Below the pieces are notes generated by a model. That model made no database searches and was not told where the DNA came from. It saw only the letters and a program-made list of their open reading frames with translations. Position numbers and translations under genes: made by a program. A stretch of DNA of 64,000 nucleotides from Rhodoferax sp. BAB1 (GTDB lineage: Bacteria; Pseudomonadota; Gammaproteobacteria; Burkholderiales; Burkholderiaceae_C), in NCBI RefSeq assembly GCF_013334205.1, contig NZ_CP054424.1, forward strand, positions 1,260,001-1,324,000. Reading direction: 5' to 3'. Every line of letters starts with the position of its first letter. The first letter of the stretch is position 1. This document shows, one piece after another, positions 38,853 to 48,565 of this stretch.

Positions 38853-40847
38853 ATGAGTTCACCAACGTCTGCCATCGAATCCGTCCTGGTCGAGAACCGT
38901 GTCTTTCCCCCGGCGGACGCGGTCGTCAAGGCGGCGCGCATCTCCGGCATGGCGCAGTACCAGGCCATGTGTGACGCCTTCGACAAGGATTTCGAGGGCA
39001 CTTGGGCCCGGCTGGCACGCGAGAACCTGGTCTGGACCAAACCCTTCACCCGCACCCTGGATTCCTCCAAAAAGCCTTTCTACAAGTGGTTCGACGACGG
39101 CGAACTCAACGCCTCGGCCAACTGCCTGGACAAGCACATGGGCACGTCTGCCGAGAACAAGACGGCCATCATCTTCGAGGCCGACGACGGCGCGGTGACC
39201 AAGGTGACGTACAAGGAGCTGCTGGCCAAGGTCAGTCAGTTCGCCAACGCGCTCAAGGCCCAGGGCATCAAAAAGGGCGACCGCGTCCTGATCTACATGC
39301 CCATGACCATCGAGGGTGTGGTGGCCATGCAGGCCTGCGCCCGCATCGGCGCCACCCACTCGGTGGTCTTTGGCGGCTTCTCGGCCAAGTCGCTGCAGGA
39401 ACGCATCATCGACGCCGGCGCCGTGGCCGTGATCACCGCCAATTACCAGATGCGCGGCGGCAAGGAATTGCCGCTGAAGGCCATCGTGGACGAGGGCCTG
39501 GCCATGGGCGGCTGCGAGTCCATCAAGACCGTGCTGGTCTACCAGCGCACGGCCACGGCCTGCAATATGGTCGCCGGGCGCGACAAGACCTTTGCCGAGG
39601 CGTTGGCCGGGCAGAGCACCGTGTGCGCACCGACGGTCGTGGGCGCCGAGCACCCGCTTTTCATCCTCTACACCTCGGGCTCCACCGGCAAGCCCAAGGG
39701 CGTGCAGCATTCCACCGGTGGTTACCTGCTGTGGGCCCGGCTCACGATGGACTGGACCTTCGACCTCCAGCCCAAGGACGTGTTCTGGTGCACGGCCGAC
39801 ATCGGCTGGATCACCGGCCACACCTACGTGGCCTACGGCCCGCTGGCCGCCGGTGCGACGCAGATCGTCTTCGAGGGCGTGCCGACCTACCCGAACGCCG
39901 GCCGCTTCTGGCAGATGATCGAGAAGCACAAGTGCACGATCTTCTACACCGCGCCCACGGCCATCCGCTCGCTGATCAAGGCGGCCGAGGGCGACGAGAA
40001 GGTGCATCCGGCCCGCTCCAACCTGAGCAGCCTGCGCATCCTGGGCTCGGTGGGCGAGCCCATCAACCCGGAAGCCTGGATGTGGTACCACAAGCACGTG
40101 GGCGGCGAGCGTTGCCCCATCGTCGACACCTTCTGGCAGACCGAGACCGGCGGCCACATGATCACCCCGCTGCCGGGCGCCACGCCCCTGGTGCCGGGTT
40201 CCTGCACCTTGCCCCTGCCGGGCATTGCGGCTGCCATCGTCGACGAGGCGGGCCATGACGTGCCCAACGGTTCCGGCGGCATCCTGGTGGTGAAGAAACC
40301 CTGGCCCTCGATGATCCGCACCATCTGGGGCGACCCCGAACGTTTCAAGAAGAGCTACTTCCCCGAGGAACTCAAGGGCTATTACCTGGCCGGTGATGGC
40401 GCCGTGCGCAGTGTCGACCGCGGCTACTTCCGCATCACGGGCCGCATTGACGATGTGCTCAACGTGTCGGGCCACCGCATGGGCACGATGGAGATCGAGT
40501 CCGCCCTGGTGTCCAAGACCGATCTGGTGGCCGAGGCCGCCGTGGTGGGTCGCCCCGACGACCTGACGGGTGAGGCCATCTGCGCCTTCGTGGTGCTCAA
40601 GCGCTCCCGCCCGACCGGCGAGGAAGCCAAGGCCATCGCCAAGGAGTTGCGTGACTGGGTGGCCAAGGAGATCGGGCCGATTGCGAAACCGAAGGACATC
40701 CGCTTCGGCGACAACCTGCCCAAAACCCGCAGCGGCAAGATCATGCGTCGCCTGCTGCGTTCCATCGCCAAGGGCGAGGCCATCACCTCAGACACTTCGA
40801 CGCTGGAAAACCCCGCAATTCTTGATCAGTTGTCGCAGAACAACTGA
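38853..40847 (+). CDS. acs: Acetyl-coenzyme A synthetase
   Basis: Acs activates acetate to acetyl-CoA through an acetyl-AMP intermediate. The 664-residue protein has the AMP-binding signature [15 protein letters not shown] (about 272), [25 protein letters not shown] and the C-terminal [13 protein letters not shown] with the lysine that acetylation silences. AGGAAA precedes the ATG at 38853. The last codons double as a hairpin (40821-40852), and a near copy of them, altered almost only at synonymous positions, lies 115 bases downstream. Confidence 0.97.
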   Translation: MSSPTSAIESVLVENRVFPPADAVVKAARISGMAQYQAMCDAFDKDFEGTWARLARENLVWTKPFTRTLDSSKKPFYKWFDDGELNASANCLDKHMGTSAENKTAIIFEADDGAVTKVTYKELLAKVSQFANALKAQGIKKGDRVLIYMPMTIEGVVAMQACARIGATHSVVFGGFSAKSLQERIIDAGAVAVITANYQMRGGKELPLKAIVDEGLAMGGCESIKTVLVYQRTATACNMVAGRDKTFAEALAGQSTVCAPTVVGAEHPLFILYTSGSTGKPKGVQHSTGGYLLWARLTMDWTFDLQPKDVFWCTADIGWITGHTYVAYGPLAAGATQIVFEGVPTYPNAGRFWQMIEKHKCTIFYTAPTAIRSLIKAAEGDEKVHPARSNLSSLRILGSVGEPINPEAWMWYHKHVGGERCPIVDTFWQTETGGHMITPLPGATPLVPGSCTLPLPGIAAAIVDEAGHDVPNGSGGILVVKKPWPSMIRTIWGDPERFKKSYFPEELKGYYLAGDGAVRSVDRGYFRITGRIDDVLNVSGHRMGTMEIESALVSKTDLVAEAAVVGRPDDLTGEAICAFVVLKRSRPTGEEAKAIAKELRDWVAKEIGPIAKPKDIRFGDNLPKTRSGKIMRRLLRSIAKGEAITSDTSTLENPAILDQLSQNN

Positions 40848-40967
40848 TCAAGAAAGCGCCGTGAGGCGCTATGCGGGGTTGGACGGCACTCATATCGGCG
40901 CAGCCGATGTGATGTGCCGGCAGAATCCGGCCATCCTGGATCAGTTGTCGCAGAACAACTGATCCGG
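40821..40967 (+). repeat. Duplicated acs 3' end with a cluster of hairpins
   Basis: CTTGATCAGTTGT (40821-40833) pairs with its complement (40840-40852) around CGCAGA; this hairpin contains the acs stop. A second copy at 40938-40965 has GGATCAGTTGT, the same loop and ACAACTGATCC. The sequence before it (from 40924) still reads [12 protein letters not shown] then stop, as at the end of acs. Between them lie hairpins at 40855-40870 (AGCGCC/GGCGCT) and 40884-40919 (CGGCAC/GTGCCG with ATCGGC/GCCGAT inside). There is no T run, so these are not ordinary terminators. Confidence 0.85.
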
Positions 40968-41003
40968 TCTTCGAGGGGCGACCTTGCGGTTCAGCCCCAA
41001 TGA

Positions 41004-41029
41004 AAAAAGCCCGCTGGTGCGGGCTTTTT
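41004..41029. terminator. Two-way terminator between acs and cytochrome c genes
   Basis: AAAAAGCCCGC (41004-41014) pairs with GCGGGCTTTTT (41019-41029) around TGGT. The A run and T run let it work for acs and for the convergent cytochrome gene. Confidence 0.93.
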
Positions 41030-41047
41030 GACGGGCTGGCTGCGGGT

Positions 41048-41353
41048 TTACTTGGCAGCCAGGGTCCAGGCGGCCAGTTTCTTGGCCTCGGCTTCGCTGA
41101 CCTGCGGATTGGCCGGCATGGGCACGGGGCCCCAGACGCCGGAACCACCCTTGACGATCTTGGTGGCGAGCTTGTCGGCTGCGGATTTGTCGCCAGCGTA
41201 TTTTTTGGCAACGTCCTTGAAGGACGGGCCCACCAGCTTCTTGTCGACGGCGTGGCAGGCCATGCAGTTCTTGGAAGTGGCCAGAGCCTGGTCGGCCAGC
41301 ACGGGAGCGCTGACGGTGGCGGCGGCAAACAGGACGAAAAGGGCGCGTTTCAT
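41048..41353 (-). CDS. Periplasmic class I cytochrome c (c551/c8 type)
   Basis: This 101-residue precursor has a signal peptide (to about residue 20, APVLAD), the haem-binding CMACH (about 30-34) and the axial methionine in VPMPANP near the end. Size and layout match the small monohaem electron carriers cytochrome c551/c8. It could carry electrons to the cbb3 oxidase or other terminal reductases; the genes are 13 kb apart so this is only a guess. AGAGGAA precedes the ATG. Confidence 0.93.
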   Translation of the reverse strand: MKRALFVLFAAATVSAPVLADQALATSKNCMACHAVDKKLVGPSFKDVAKKYAGDKSAADKLATKIVKGGSGVWGPVPMPANPQVSEAEAKKLAAWTLAAK

Positions 41354-41458
41354 CGATTTCCTCTAGGCTAGGGTTAAGTACATAATCAATGAACGTGATT
41401 GTAATGGCTGTGGTTGACCTGCGTGGCGGGCCTGCCGCATCAAGAATGAGGGCTATCC

Positions 41459-41695
41459 ATGTATTTTCTGGGACTGGGCATCATCCTGCTGCTGATGAAA
41501 TATCTCGATATCGATCCGGTCGTGGGCTGGAGTTGGTGGGTGGTCCTGGCGCCTTTTGGCATGGCGGCCGCCTGGTGGGCCTGGGCCGATGCCAGCGGTT
41601 ATACGCGGCGCAAGGCCATGGAACGCGAGGACAAACGGCGTCTGGACCGGCTCAACAAGCAGCGTGATGCCATGGGCCTCAAGCGCCGTCGCTGA
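41459..41695 (+). CDS. Small Trp-rich protein (TIGR04438 type)
   Basis: This 78-residue protein has one or two hydrophobic N-terminal segments with several tryptophans (GWSWWVVLAPFGMAAAWWAW) and a highly charged C-terminus (MEREDKRRLDRLNKQRD, ending KRRR). It matches the small Trp-rich family described from betaproteobacteria, function unknown. It sits alone between the cytochrome c and ilvD genes, with a palindromic terminator 24 bases after its stop. Confidence 0.85.
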   Translation: MYFLGLGIILLLMKYLDIDPVVGWSWWVVLAPFGMAAAWWAWADASGYTRRKAMEREDKRRLDRLNKQRDAMGLKRRR

Positions 41696-41718
41696 TCCAG
41701 CTGGAGTTTCTTGGGAAT

Positions 41719-41748
41719 GAAAAAGCCCCGGCATGCCGGGGCTTTTTC
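41719..41748. terminator. Two-way terminator between the Trp-rich gene and ilvD
   Basis: The 30 bases form a perfect inverted repeat (GAAAAAGCCCCGGC with its complement, AT at the centre) and carry an A run on one side and a T run on the other, so both convergent genes can end here. Confidence 0.93.
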
Positions 41749-41764
41749 GCTGGGCCGGGCCGGA

Positions 41765-43459
41765 TCAGTAGTTGTCCAGCACCGCGCCCTTGCTGGCCGA
41801 GCAGGCGTTGAAGGCGAACTTGGCCTGCACACCACGTGTGTAGCGCGGCTGCGGCGGCGTCCAGCCTTCGCGGCGCTTGGCCAGCTCCGCTGCCGGCACA
41901 TTCAGTTCCAGCTTGAGTTCATGGGCGTCGATGGTGATGCTGTCGCCTTCCTTGACGAAGGCGATGGTGCCGCCGGCAGCCGCTTCCGGCGCCACGTGGC
42001 CGACCACCATGCCCCAGGTGCCGCCGGAGAAGCGGCCATCGGTGATCAGGCCCACGCTCTCGCCCAGGCCGGCACCGATCAGGGCGCCGGTGGGGGCCAG
42101 CATCTCGGGCATGCCGGGGCCGCCCTTGGGGCCGAGGTAGCGCAGCACCATGACGTCGCCGGCCTTGATCTTGCCGTCCAGGATGGCCTTGAGGGCCGAC
42201 TGCTCGTCGTCGAACACCCGTGCCGGGCCGGTGATGACCGGGTTCTTCAGGCCGGTGATCTTGGCCACCGCACCTTCGGGCGAGAGGTTGCCCTTGAGGA
42301 TGGCCAGGTGGCCTTCTTCGTACATGGGCTTGCTGATGGGGCGGATCACGTCCTGGTCGGCGCGCGGCTGGTCCGGCACGTCCTTGAGCACTTCGGCGAT
42401 GGTCTGGCCGGTGATGGTGATGCAGTCGCCGTGCAGCAGGCCGGCGTTCAGCAGGACCTTCATGACCTGGGGAATGCCGCCCGCCTTGTGCAGGTCCACT
42501 GCCAGGTACTTGCCGCTGGGCTTGAGGTCGCAGAGCACCGGGGTCTTCTTGCGCACGCGCTCGAAGTCGTCGATGCTCCACTCCACATCCGCCGCATGGG
42601 CAATGGCAAGGAAGTGCAGCACGGCATTGGTGGAGCCGCCAGTGGCCATGATGACGGCTACGGCGTTCTCGATGCTCTTGCGCGTCACGATGTCGCGCGG
42701 CTTCAGGTCCTTCTTGATCGCCTCGATCAGCACCTTGGCGGATTCCTTGGCCGAGTTCTGCTTCTCGTCGTGCGGATTGGCCATGGTGGAGGAATAGGGC
42801 AGGGACATACCCAGGGCCTCGAAGGCGCTGGACATGGTGTTGGCGGTGTACATGCCGCCGCAGGAGCCGGTGCCGGGGATGGCGCGCATCTCGATCTCGC
42901 GCAGGTCGGCGTCGCTCATGTTGCCGGCCGCGTTCTGGCCCACGGCCTCGAACACGCTGACGATGTTGAGGTCCTGGCCCTTGTAGTGGCCAGGCAGGAT
43001 GGTGCCGCCGTAGACGTAGATGGAAGGCACGTTGGCGCGCAGCATGCCCATCATGCCGCCGGGCATGTTCTTGTCGCAGCCGCCGACCACCAGCACGCCG
43101 TCCATCCACTGGCCCTGCACGCAGGTCTCGATGCAGTCGGAGATGACTTCGCGCGAGACCAGCGAGTACTTCATGCCCTCGGTGCCCATGGCCATGCCGT
43201 CGCTGATGGTGGGGGTGCCGAAGACCTGGGCGTTGCCGCCGGCTTCCTCGATGCCGGCGATCGCGGCGTCGGCCAGCTTCTGCAGGCCCGAGTTGCAGGG
43301 GGTGATGGTGCTGTGGCCGTTGGCGACGCCGACCATGGGTTTCTTGAAATCGCTTTCCTCGTAGCCCATGGCGTAGTACATGGAACGGTTGGGTGCGCGC
43401 GACTTGCCTTCGGTGATGTTGGCCGAGCGGCGGTTGATCTGGATGACTTTGGTGGCCAT
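41765..43459 (-). CDS. ilvD: Dihydroxy-acid dehydratase
   Basis: IlvD dehydrates 2,3-dihydroxy acids to the 2-oxo acids that precede valine, isoleucine and leucine, using an iron-sulfur cluster and Mg2+. The 564-residue protein has the cluster cysteines in [17 protein letters not shown] and [13 protein letters not shown], and [14 protein letters not shown] near the end. The ATG at 43459 (MATKVIQI) is used. It completes the pathway with ilvBNC 14 kb away. Confidence 0.97.
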   Translation of the reverse strand: MATKVIQINRRSANITEGKSRAPNRSMYYAMGYEESDFKKPMVGVANGHSTITPCNSGLQKLADAAIAGIEEAGGNAQVFGTPTISDGMAMGTEGMKYSLVSREVISDCIETCVQGQWMDGVLVVGGCDKNMPGGMMGMLRANVPSIYVYGGTILPGHYKGQDLNIVSVFEAVGQNAAGNMSDADLREIEMRAIPGTGSCGGMYTANTMSSAFEALGMSLPYSSTMANPHDEKQNSAKESAKVLIEAIKKDLKPRDIVTRKSIENAVAVIMATGGSTNAVLHFLAIAHAADVEWSIDDFERVRKKTPVLCDLKPSGKYLAVDLHKAGGIPQVMKVLLNAGLLHGDCITITGQTIAEVLKDVPDQPRADQDVIRPISKPMYEEGHLAILKGNLSPEGAVAKITGLKNPVITGPARVFDDEQSALKAILDGKIKAGDVMVLRYLGPKGGPGMPEMLAPTGALIGAGLGESVGLITDGRFSGGTWGMVVGHVAPEAAAGGTIAFVKEGDSITIDAHELKLELNVPAAELAKRREGWTPPQPRYTRGVQAKFAFNACSASKGAVLDNY

Positions 43460-43551
43460 GGTTCGTGTGCGGCAGGTGAGCCGGAAAATCAATGCAAACC
43501 GAGAGTGTAAGCCGTGGCTGGACCGGGTTTGGCTGCGGCACAATGGCGGCC

Positions 43552-44364
43552 ATGCTGATCCATCCCGCCATCGATCCGGTCGCCCTGCGTCTGGGTCCGC
43601 TGTCCATCCACTGGTACGGCATCACCTATCTGGTCGCCTTTGGCCTGTTTTTCTGGCTGGGCCTGCGCCGCCTGCGGCACGAGCCCTATGCCTCGATCCG
43701 GGGCGACGGGGCCTGGAGTCGGCGCGATGTCGAGGACGTGCTGTTTTATGGCGTGATCGGCGTCGTGATCGGCGGGCGGCTGGGCTACTGTCTCTTCTAC
43801 AAACCAGCCTATTACCTGAGCCATCCGCTGGAGGTCTTTGCCCTGTGGCAGGGCGGCATGAGTTTCCACGGGGGCATGCTGGGCGTGGTCGTGGCCATGC
43901 TCTGGTTCGCGCGTGCCCGCCACAAGCACTGGCTGCAGGTCGCCGATTTCGTGGCGCCCTGTGTGCCCACGGGCCTGGCGGCCGGGCGCATCGGCAACTT
44001 CATCAACGGCGAACTCTGGGGGCGCGTGGCGGATCCCGCCTTGCCCTGGGCCATGGTGTTTCGCGGTGCTGGCGATGCGCCGCGCCATCCCTCGCAGCTG
44101 TACCAGTTCCTGCTGGAGGGCCTGCTGCTCTTCGTGCTGCTCTGGCTCTACGCGCGCCGGCCGCGCCGCACCGGGCAGGTGGCCGCTGCCTTCCTGGTGG
44201 GGTACGGGCTGCTGCGTTTCATTGCCGAATACTTCAGGGAGCCGGATGACTATCTCGGCCTGCTGGCCCTGAACCTCAGCATGGGGCAATGGCTGTGCCT
44301 GCCCATGATCGCCCTGGGGGCGGGTCTCTGGTGGTGGTTCGGCCGCCTGCCGCAGCGGCCCTGA
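43552..44364 (+). CDS. lgt: Prolipoprotein diacylglyceryl transferase
   Basis: Lgt adds diacylglycerol from phosphatidylglycerol to the lipobox cysteine of prolipoproteins in the inner membrane. The 270-residue protein has about seven helices and the conserved blocks [23 protein letters not shown] (with the essential His), and [16 protein letters not shown], the Lgt signature. MLIHP at 43552 is the usual first sequence of the family; an ATG three codons earlier (43543) is also possible. A terminator follows after 9 bases. Confidence 0.95.
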   Translation: MLIHPAIDPVALRLGPLSIHWYGITYLVAFGLFFWLGLRRLRHEPYASIRGDGAWSRRDVEDVLFYGVIGVVIGGRLGYCLFYKPAYYLSHPLEVFALWQGGMSFHGGMLGVVVAMLWFARARHKHWLQVADFVAPCVPTGLAAGRIGNFINGELWGRVADPALPWAMVFRGAGDAPRHPSQLYQFLLEGLLLFVLLWLYARRPRRTGQVAAAFLVGYGLLRFIAEYFREPDDYLGLLALNLSMGQWLCLPMIALGAGLWWWFGRLPQRP

Positions 44365-44373
44365 GTCAGCCGG

Positions 44374-44395
44374 GCGGCCTGCGGGCCGCTTTTTT
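44374..44395 (+). terminator. Rho-independent terminator of lgt
   Basis: GCGGCC (44374-44379) pairs with GGCCGC (44384-44389) around TGCG, followed by a T6 run. Confidence 0.9.
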
Positions 44396-44433
44396 CTGTG
44401 GTGCGACTGAAACTCAGGGTTATCCCCGGTTTC

Positions 44434-44461
44434 GTAATTATGCGTAATTACGTAAAATTAC
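44434..44461. promoter_or_regulatory. Probable operator of the malonate operon regulator
   Basis: Two overlapping imperfect palindromes, GTAATTATGCGTAATTAC (44434-44451) and GTAATTACGTAAAATTAC (44444-44461), stand 66 bases before the GntR regulator start in an AT-rich island inside GC-rich DNA. Overlapping palindromes of this size are typical binding sites of FadR-type GntR regulators, so autoregulation of the operon is inferred. Confidence 0.65.
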
Positions 44462-44526
44462 AGCCATGGTCCTGCTGCATCCCGACGGAAGTGGCGGGTG
44501 TCGTCCTCCCAAGCGATGGTCTGCCC

Positions 44527-45192
44527 ATGCGTGTTGTCCATAACTCCTTGCACGAACAGGTTGCAGATACCCTGCGGCAGGAGATCTTCAATGGCACCCT
44601 GGCGCCGGGCAGTTTCGTGGACGAGGCGGTGCTGTGTGTGCGGCTGGAGATTTCGCGTACACCTTTGCGCGAGGCGCTCAAGGTCCTGACCGCGGAGGGC
44701 CTGGTGCGGCACGAGCCACGGCGCGGCTGTTTCGTCAACGAGGTGACCGAGCAGGATCTCGACGAGATCTTCCCGGTGATCGCGCTGCTGGAGGGGCGCT
44801 GTGCACACGAAGCCGCAGTCCATGCCAGCGATGCCGACCTGGTGGCCCTGGAGACCCTGCACGAGCGGCTGCAGAAGGCGGCCCGGGGCAAGCGCATCGT
44901 CGACTACTACGAGACCAATTTCGCCATCCACGAGGCCATCATCACGCTGGCCAATAACCGCTGGCTGGCCCAGGTCATCGGCGACCTGCGCAAGATCCTC
45001 AAACTGGCCCGGCTGCAGCAGTTGCATGCCCCGGGACGGCTGGAGCAGAGCCTGAGCGAGCACATGGCCGTGTTTGCCGCGCTCAAGGCGCGTGATGCCG
45101 ACGGTGCCGAGGCGGCCATGCGTACCCACCTGACGCGCCAGCGCGAAGCGCTACGCGAACTGACCCGTCAACACAGCCGGAGACTGGCATGA
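44527..45192 (+). CDS. GntR/FadR-family regulator of the malonate operon
   Basis: This 221-residue protein has an N-terminal winged helix (LHEQVADTLRQEIFNGTLAPG, split by the family motif, then ISRTPLREALKVLTAEGLV) and an all-helical FCD effector domain with metal-binding His residues. Its stop overlaps the start of the malonyl-CoA decarboxylase gene (ATGA at 45189-45192). This order matches matR-matA in malonate-degrading bacteria, so it most likely senses malonate or malonyl-CoA. The ATG at 44527 is chosen; an in-frame GTG at 44494 could add 11 residues. Confidence 0.88.
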   Translation: MRVVHNSLHEQVADTLRQEIFNGTLAPGSFVDEAVLCVRLEISRTPLREALKVLTAEGLVRHEPRRGCFVNEVTEQDLDEIFPVIALLEGRCAHEAAVHASDADLVALETLHERLQKAARGKRIVDYYETNFAIHEAIITLANNRWLAQVIGDLRKILKLARLQQLHAPGRLEQSLSEHMAVFAALKARDADGAEAAMRTHLTRQREALRELTRQHSRRLA

Positions 45193-46670
45193 GCGCAACG
45201 AGCTGGATCAGCCGCAAGGTCGCGTATCTTTTCCCGCTGGACCGCAAGGGTCTGCTGGTAATGGACGCGGCAGGTTCCCTGCAGACCCCTGCCGGCTCCG
45301 GTGGGGGTGCAACGGCGGGGCCGGCCAGTGAGCGGCCCACGCGCGAACGCCTGGCGGCGAGCCGGCGCCACAGGGAAGAGGCCATGTCGCCGCGCATGCT
45401 GCGCCTCGTGCTGGATGAGCTCAAGGCCACGATCGATCCACGGATCAGCGAAGTCGAGGGGGGGCGGCGGGCCCAGGTCCTGATCGAGCGTTACGCCGGC
45501 GCCACGGTGGCCCGGCGGCGCGACATGTGGCTGCTGATGAGCGAGATGTTCACGGCCGATCCCGACAAGGTCAAAAGCGCCCAGGCCAAGTTTGCAGCCG
45601 CGGTCGGCACGCCGGACGAGGCAGCGGCCGAGGTGCAGTACCGGCGGGCCACGGTGTCGCCGCGCCGGCGCCTGCTGCAGCGTTTCAGCGTGCTGCCCGA
45701 AGGCATCCGTTTCCTGGTGGACCTGCGGGCCGAGATGCAGCCCTACCTGAAGAAGGACAGGCGGCTGCAGGCGCTGGACGTGGAGATGGAATACATGTTC
45801 TCCACCTGGTTCGACGTCGGTTTCCTGGAGTTGCAGCGCATCAGCTGGGATTCGCCGGCCTCCCTGGTCGAAAAGCTGATCAAGTACGAGGCGGTGCATG
45901 ACATCCGCAGTTGGGCCGACGTCAAGAACCGGCTGGACTCCGACCGCCGCTGCTACGGGTTTTTCCACCCGCGCCTGCCCGGCGAACCCCTGATCTTCGT
46001 CGAGGTGGCACTGATCGACCACATGGCTGACAGCATCACGCCCCTGCTCGATGAGCAGGCCGCCGCGTCCGATCTCGGCAAGGCCACCACGGCCATCTTC
46101 TACTCCATCAGCAACACCCAGAACGGCTTGCGGGGGGTGAGCTTCGGCGACTCGCTCATCAAGCGGGTGGTGGAGACGCTGAGTGCCGAATTCCCCCGGC
46201 TCAGGCATTTCGCCACCCTGTCGCCGATACCCGGCTTGCGGTCCTGGCTGACGCAGAATGCGGCGCGCATGCTGGAGCTGACGCCTGAAAAAGAACGGGC
46301 AGAACTGGGGCGGGCCGTGGGTTTCGAGCCGCCGTCCGCAGCCCACGTGCTGCAGGCCCTGGACAAGGCCGAGTCGCTGGAGGCCAGGCCGGTCCTGCGC
46401 CGCTGGCTGCTGCACTGCGCGGCACATTACCTGGGACGCGAGCTGGTCGAGGGCAAACCCGCCGATCCCGTCGCGCGTTTCCACCTGGGCAACGGGGCAC
46501 GTGTCGAGCGCCTGAACTGGATGGGTGATCCCTCGCCCAAAGGCATCAAGCAGTCGTTTGGCCTGATGGTCAACTACCTCTACGATCTCAAGCGCCTGGA
46601 CCGGCAGCGGGACCAGCTGGCAGAGGGCAAAATAGCGGTGGCGCCCTCCATTGAGGACATGCAGTTCTGA
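45189..46670 (+). CDS. Malonyl-CoA decarboxylase
   Basis: This 493-residue enzyme converts malonyl-CoA to acetyl-CoA and CO2. It belongs to PF05292 and shows the conserved helical N-terminal domain (about 75-200) and the catalytic GNAT-like domain with FYSISNTQNGLRGVSFG (about 305), ATLSPIPGLRSWL and the C-terminal HLGNGARVERLNWMGD where His-containing residues take part in catalysis. It has no export signal. It is the matA counterpart in this operon and is coupled to the regulator upstream. Confidence 0.95.
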   Translation: MSATSWISRKVAYLFPLDRKGLLVMDAAGSLQTPAGSGGGATAGPASERPTRERLAASRRHREEAMSPRMLRLVLDELKATIDPRISEVEGGRRAQVLIERYAGATVARRRDMWLLMSEMFTADPDKVKSAQAKFAAAVGTPDEAAAEVQYRRATVSPRRRLLQRFSVLPEGIRFLVDLRAEMQPYLKKDRRLQALDVEMEYMFSTWFDVGFLELQRISWDSPASLVEKLIKYEAVHDIRSWADVKNRLDSDRRCYGFFHPRLPGEPLIFVEVALIDHMADSITPLLDEQAAASDLGKATTAIFYSISNTQNGLRGVSFGDSLIKRVVETLSAEFPRLRHFATLSPIPGLRSWLTQNAARMLELTPEKERAELGRAVGFEPPSAAHVLQALDKAESLEARPVLRRWLLHCAAHYLGRELVEGKPADPVARFHLGNGARVERLNWMGDPSPKGIKQSFGLMVNYLYDLKRLDRQRDQLAEGKIAVAPSIEDMQF

Positions 46671-46708
46671 CGGCATGATCGCTGATTCATTCAACTAAAG
46701 GAGACAAC

Positions 46709-47707
46709 ATGACTACAGCATTCACTTTCAGCAGCAAGCGACGCGACGTGCTGCGCCTGGCTGCGGCCGGACTGGCCACTGGTCCTCTGTGGGCGCAGGC
46801 CCAGTCCGGCTGGCCGGCCAAGCCGGTCACCGTGGTCGTGCCCTTTCCCGCCGGCGGCGGCACCGATGCCTTTGCCCGCCCCCTGTCGGCTTCCTTTTCC
46901 AAGTTGACCGGCAAGCAGCTCATCATCGACAACCGCGGCGGTGCCGGTGGCACGCTGGGTGCGAGCATTGCAGCCAAGGCCCAGCCGGATGGCTACACCC
47001 TGTTCATGGGGGCGGTGCACCACACCATCGCGCCTTCGATGTATCCCAAGCTCGATTACGACATCGAGAAGGATTTCGTGCCGCTGGCGCTGGTGGCCAC
47101 GGTGCCGCAGGTGCTGGTGGTCAACCCCAAGAAGGTCACCGAGGGTGATTTCAAGTCCTTCCTGGAGATGTTGCGCAAGAGCCCGGGCAAGCTGAACTAT
47201 GGCTCGGCCGGTAGCGGCACCTCGCACCATCTGGCCGGCGAGCTCTTCAAGCAGCAGACCAAGACCTTCATCACCCACATCCCCTACCGTGGCGCCGGCC
47301 CGGCCCTGCAGGACCTGATTGCCGGCAACGTGGACATGATGTTCGACGGCCTGGGTTCCTCGGCTGCCCACATCAAGGGCGGTCGTATCAAGGCCCTGAT
47401 GGTGGCCGGGCCCAAGCGCAACGCCGCTTTCCCGGATGTGCCCTGCGCGGCCGAGCTGGGCCTGCCCGAGTACACGGTGCAGACCTGGTACGGCATCTGG
47501 GCGCCCAAGGGTACCCCGGCGGATGTGCAGGCGCGTGCCTCCGAGGAGATCCGCAAGGCCGGCAATACCCCCGAGGCCAAGGCCGTCTGGGCCAACCAGG
47601 GCGCTGAATTCAGCAGCATGACCTCGCAGCAGTTTGGCCAGTTCGTGAGTGCCGAAGTCAAGCGCTGGACCCAGGTGGTCAAGCTCTCGGGCGCCAAGCT
47701 CGACTGA
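46709..47707 (+). CDS. Bug-type periplasmic solute receptor (TctC family)
   Basis: This 332-residue exported protein is a tripartite-tricarboxylate-transporter receptor, a family greatly expanded in betaproteobacteria. After a signal with a twin-arginine-like start (KRRDVLRLAAAGL) it has WPAKPVTVVVPFPAGGGTD, IIDNRGGAGG, and YGSAGSGTSHHLAGELF. It lies in the malonate operon, so it probably binds malonate. The TctA and TctB membrane partners are not in the window, so it must borrow a permease encoded elsewhere. A good AAAGGAG precedes the ATG. Confidence 0.93.
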   Translation: MTTAFTFSSKRRDVLRLAAAGLATGPLWAQAQSGWPAKPVTVVVPFPAGGGTDAFARPLSASFSKLTGKQLIIDNRGGAGGTLGASIAAKAQPDGYTLFMGAVHHTIAPSMYPKLDYDIEKDFVPLALVATVPQVLVVNPKKVTEGDFKSFLEMLRKSPGKLNYGSAGSGTSHHLAGELFKQQTKTFITHIPYRGAGPALQDLIAGNVDMMFDGLGSSAAHIKGGRIKALMVAGPKRNAAFPDVPCAAELGLPEYTVQTWYGIWAPKGTPADVQARASEEIRKAGNTPEAKAVWANQGAEFSSMTSQQFGQFVSAEVKRWTQVVKLSGAKLD

Positions 47708-47756
47708 CCGTGCGTCCAGGTCCTGTCGCCCCACGCCTGATGCACCTGTTTCGACC

Positions 47757-48548
47757 ATGAGCGGCCGTATCCAGCTGCAGCGGCAGGGCACCTTGGCCCT
47801 GGTCACCCTCAGCCACCCCGGCAAGTTCAACGCCATGTCCTGTGCGATGTGGCGTGAGCTGCGCGCGGTGTTCCTGGCCCTGCAGGCCGATCCTTCCCTG
47901 CGCTGCATCGTGCTGCGCGGGGAGGGCGGTCATTTCTGTGCAGGGGGCGACATCTCCGAGTACGAGGGCTTCCGCTTTAGCGAGGCCAGCCTGCGCGACT
48001 TCCACGAGAACGAGGTCTGGGGTGGCCTGCAGGCCGTGCTGGACTGCGACGTGCCCGTGATCGCCCAGATCGAGGGCAACTGCATGGGGGCAGGCGTGGA
48101 GATCGCCTGCTGCTGCGACATCCGGATCGCCACCGAGACGGCGCGTTTTGGTGCGCCGATCGGCCGCCTCGGTTTTCCCATGGCGCCGCGTGAGGCCGCC
48201 CTGGTCCTGCGCGAGGCCGGTGCCACGACGGCACGCGAGATGCTGCTGGAAGGCGCCGTGCTGACGGCCCAGCAGATGCAGGCGCGCGGTTTTGTGCAGC
48301 GCGTGCTGCCAGCGGCGCAACTGGCCGATGAGATCGAGGCCAGCACGCAGCGCATCCAGGCACTGGCTCCGCAGGCCGCCCGCCTGAACAAGCAGGCCTT
48401 GCGCACCCTGCAGTCGTCCGTCGCTGCGCCGGCGCTGCAGGCCTTGCTGGGCGGGGCCTATGCCTATGCCGACAGCGCCGAGCACCGCGAAGGCATCGCC
48501 GCTTTCCTGGCCAAGCGGCCCGCCGAATTTTCACATCCGACTTCCTGA
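47757..48548 (+). CDS. Enoyl-CoA hydratase/isomerase-family protein
   Basis: This 263-residue crotonase-fold protein has the CoA-binding oxyanion stretch HFCAGGDISEYEG (about 61-73) and EGNCMGAGVEIACCCDIRIA (its Gly pair forms the second half of the oxyanion hole; residues listed are the first 20). A Glu of that stretch could serve as the acid-base residue, but the usual second Glu is replaced within RLGFPMAPREAAL. It stands between the Bug receptor and malonyl-CoA synthetase, where an enoyl-CoA hydratase has no evident role in plain malonate use. Its substrate is unknown. Confidence 0.88.
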   Translation: MSGRIQLQRQGTLALVTLSHPGKFNAMSCAMWRELRAVFLALQADPSLRCIVLRGEGGHFCAGGDISEYEGFRFSEASLRDFHENEVWGGLQAVLDCDVPVIAQIEGNCMGAGVEIACCCDIRIATETARFGAPIGRLGFPMAPREAALVLREAGATTAREMLLEGAVLTAQQMQARGFVQRVLPAAQLADEIEASTQRIQALAPQAARLNKQALRTLQSSVAAPALQALLGGAYAYADSAEHREGIAAFLAKRPAEFSHPTS

Positions 48549-48565
48549 CCCTGGTGATCCGCATC

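Noticed and set aside
38693..39070. Longer N-terminus of the YqhA-type protein
   Set aside because: It would run through the promoter and start of the divergent acs gene, and the added sequence shows no likeness to the family.
40821..40967. CRISPR-like repeat pair
   Set aside because: Only two copies with one spacer, and the repeat is the coding end of acs; no cas genes are present.
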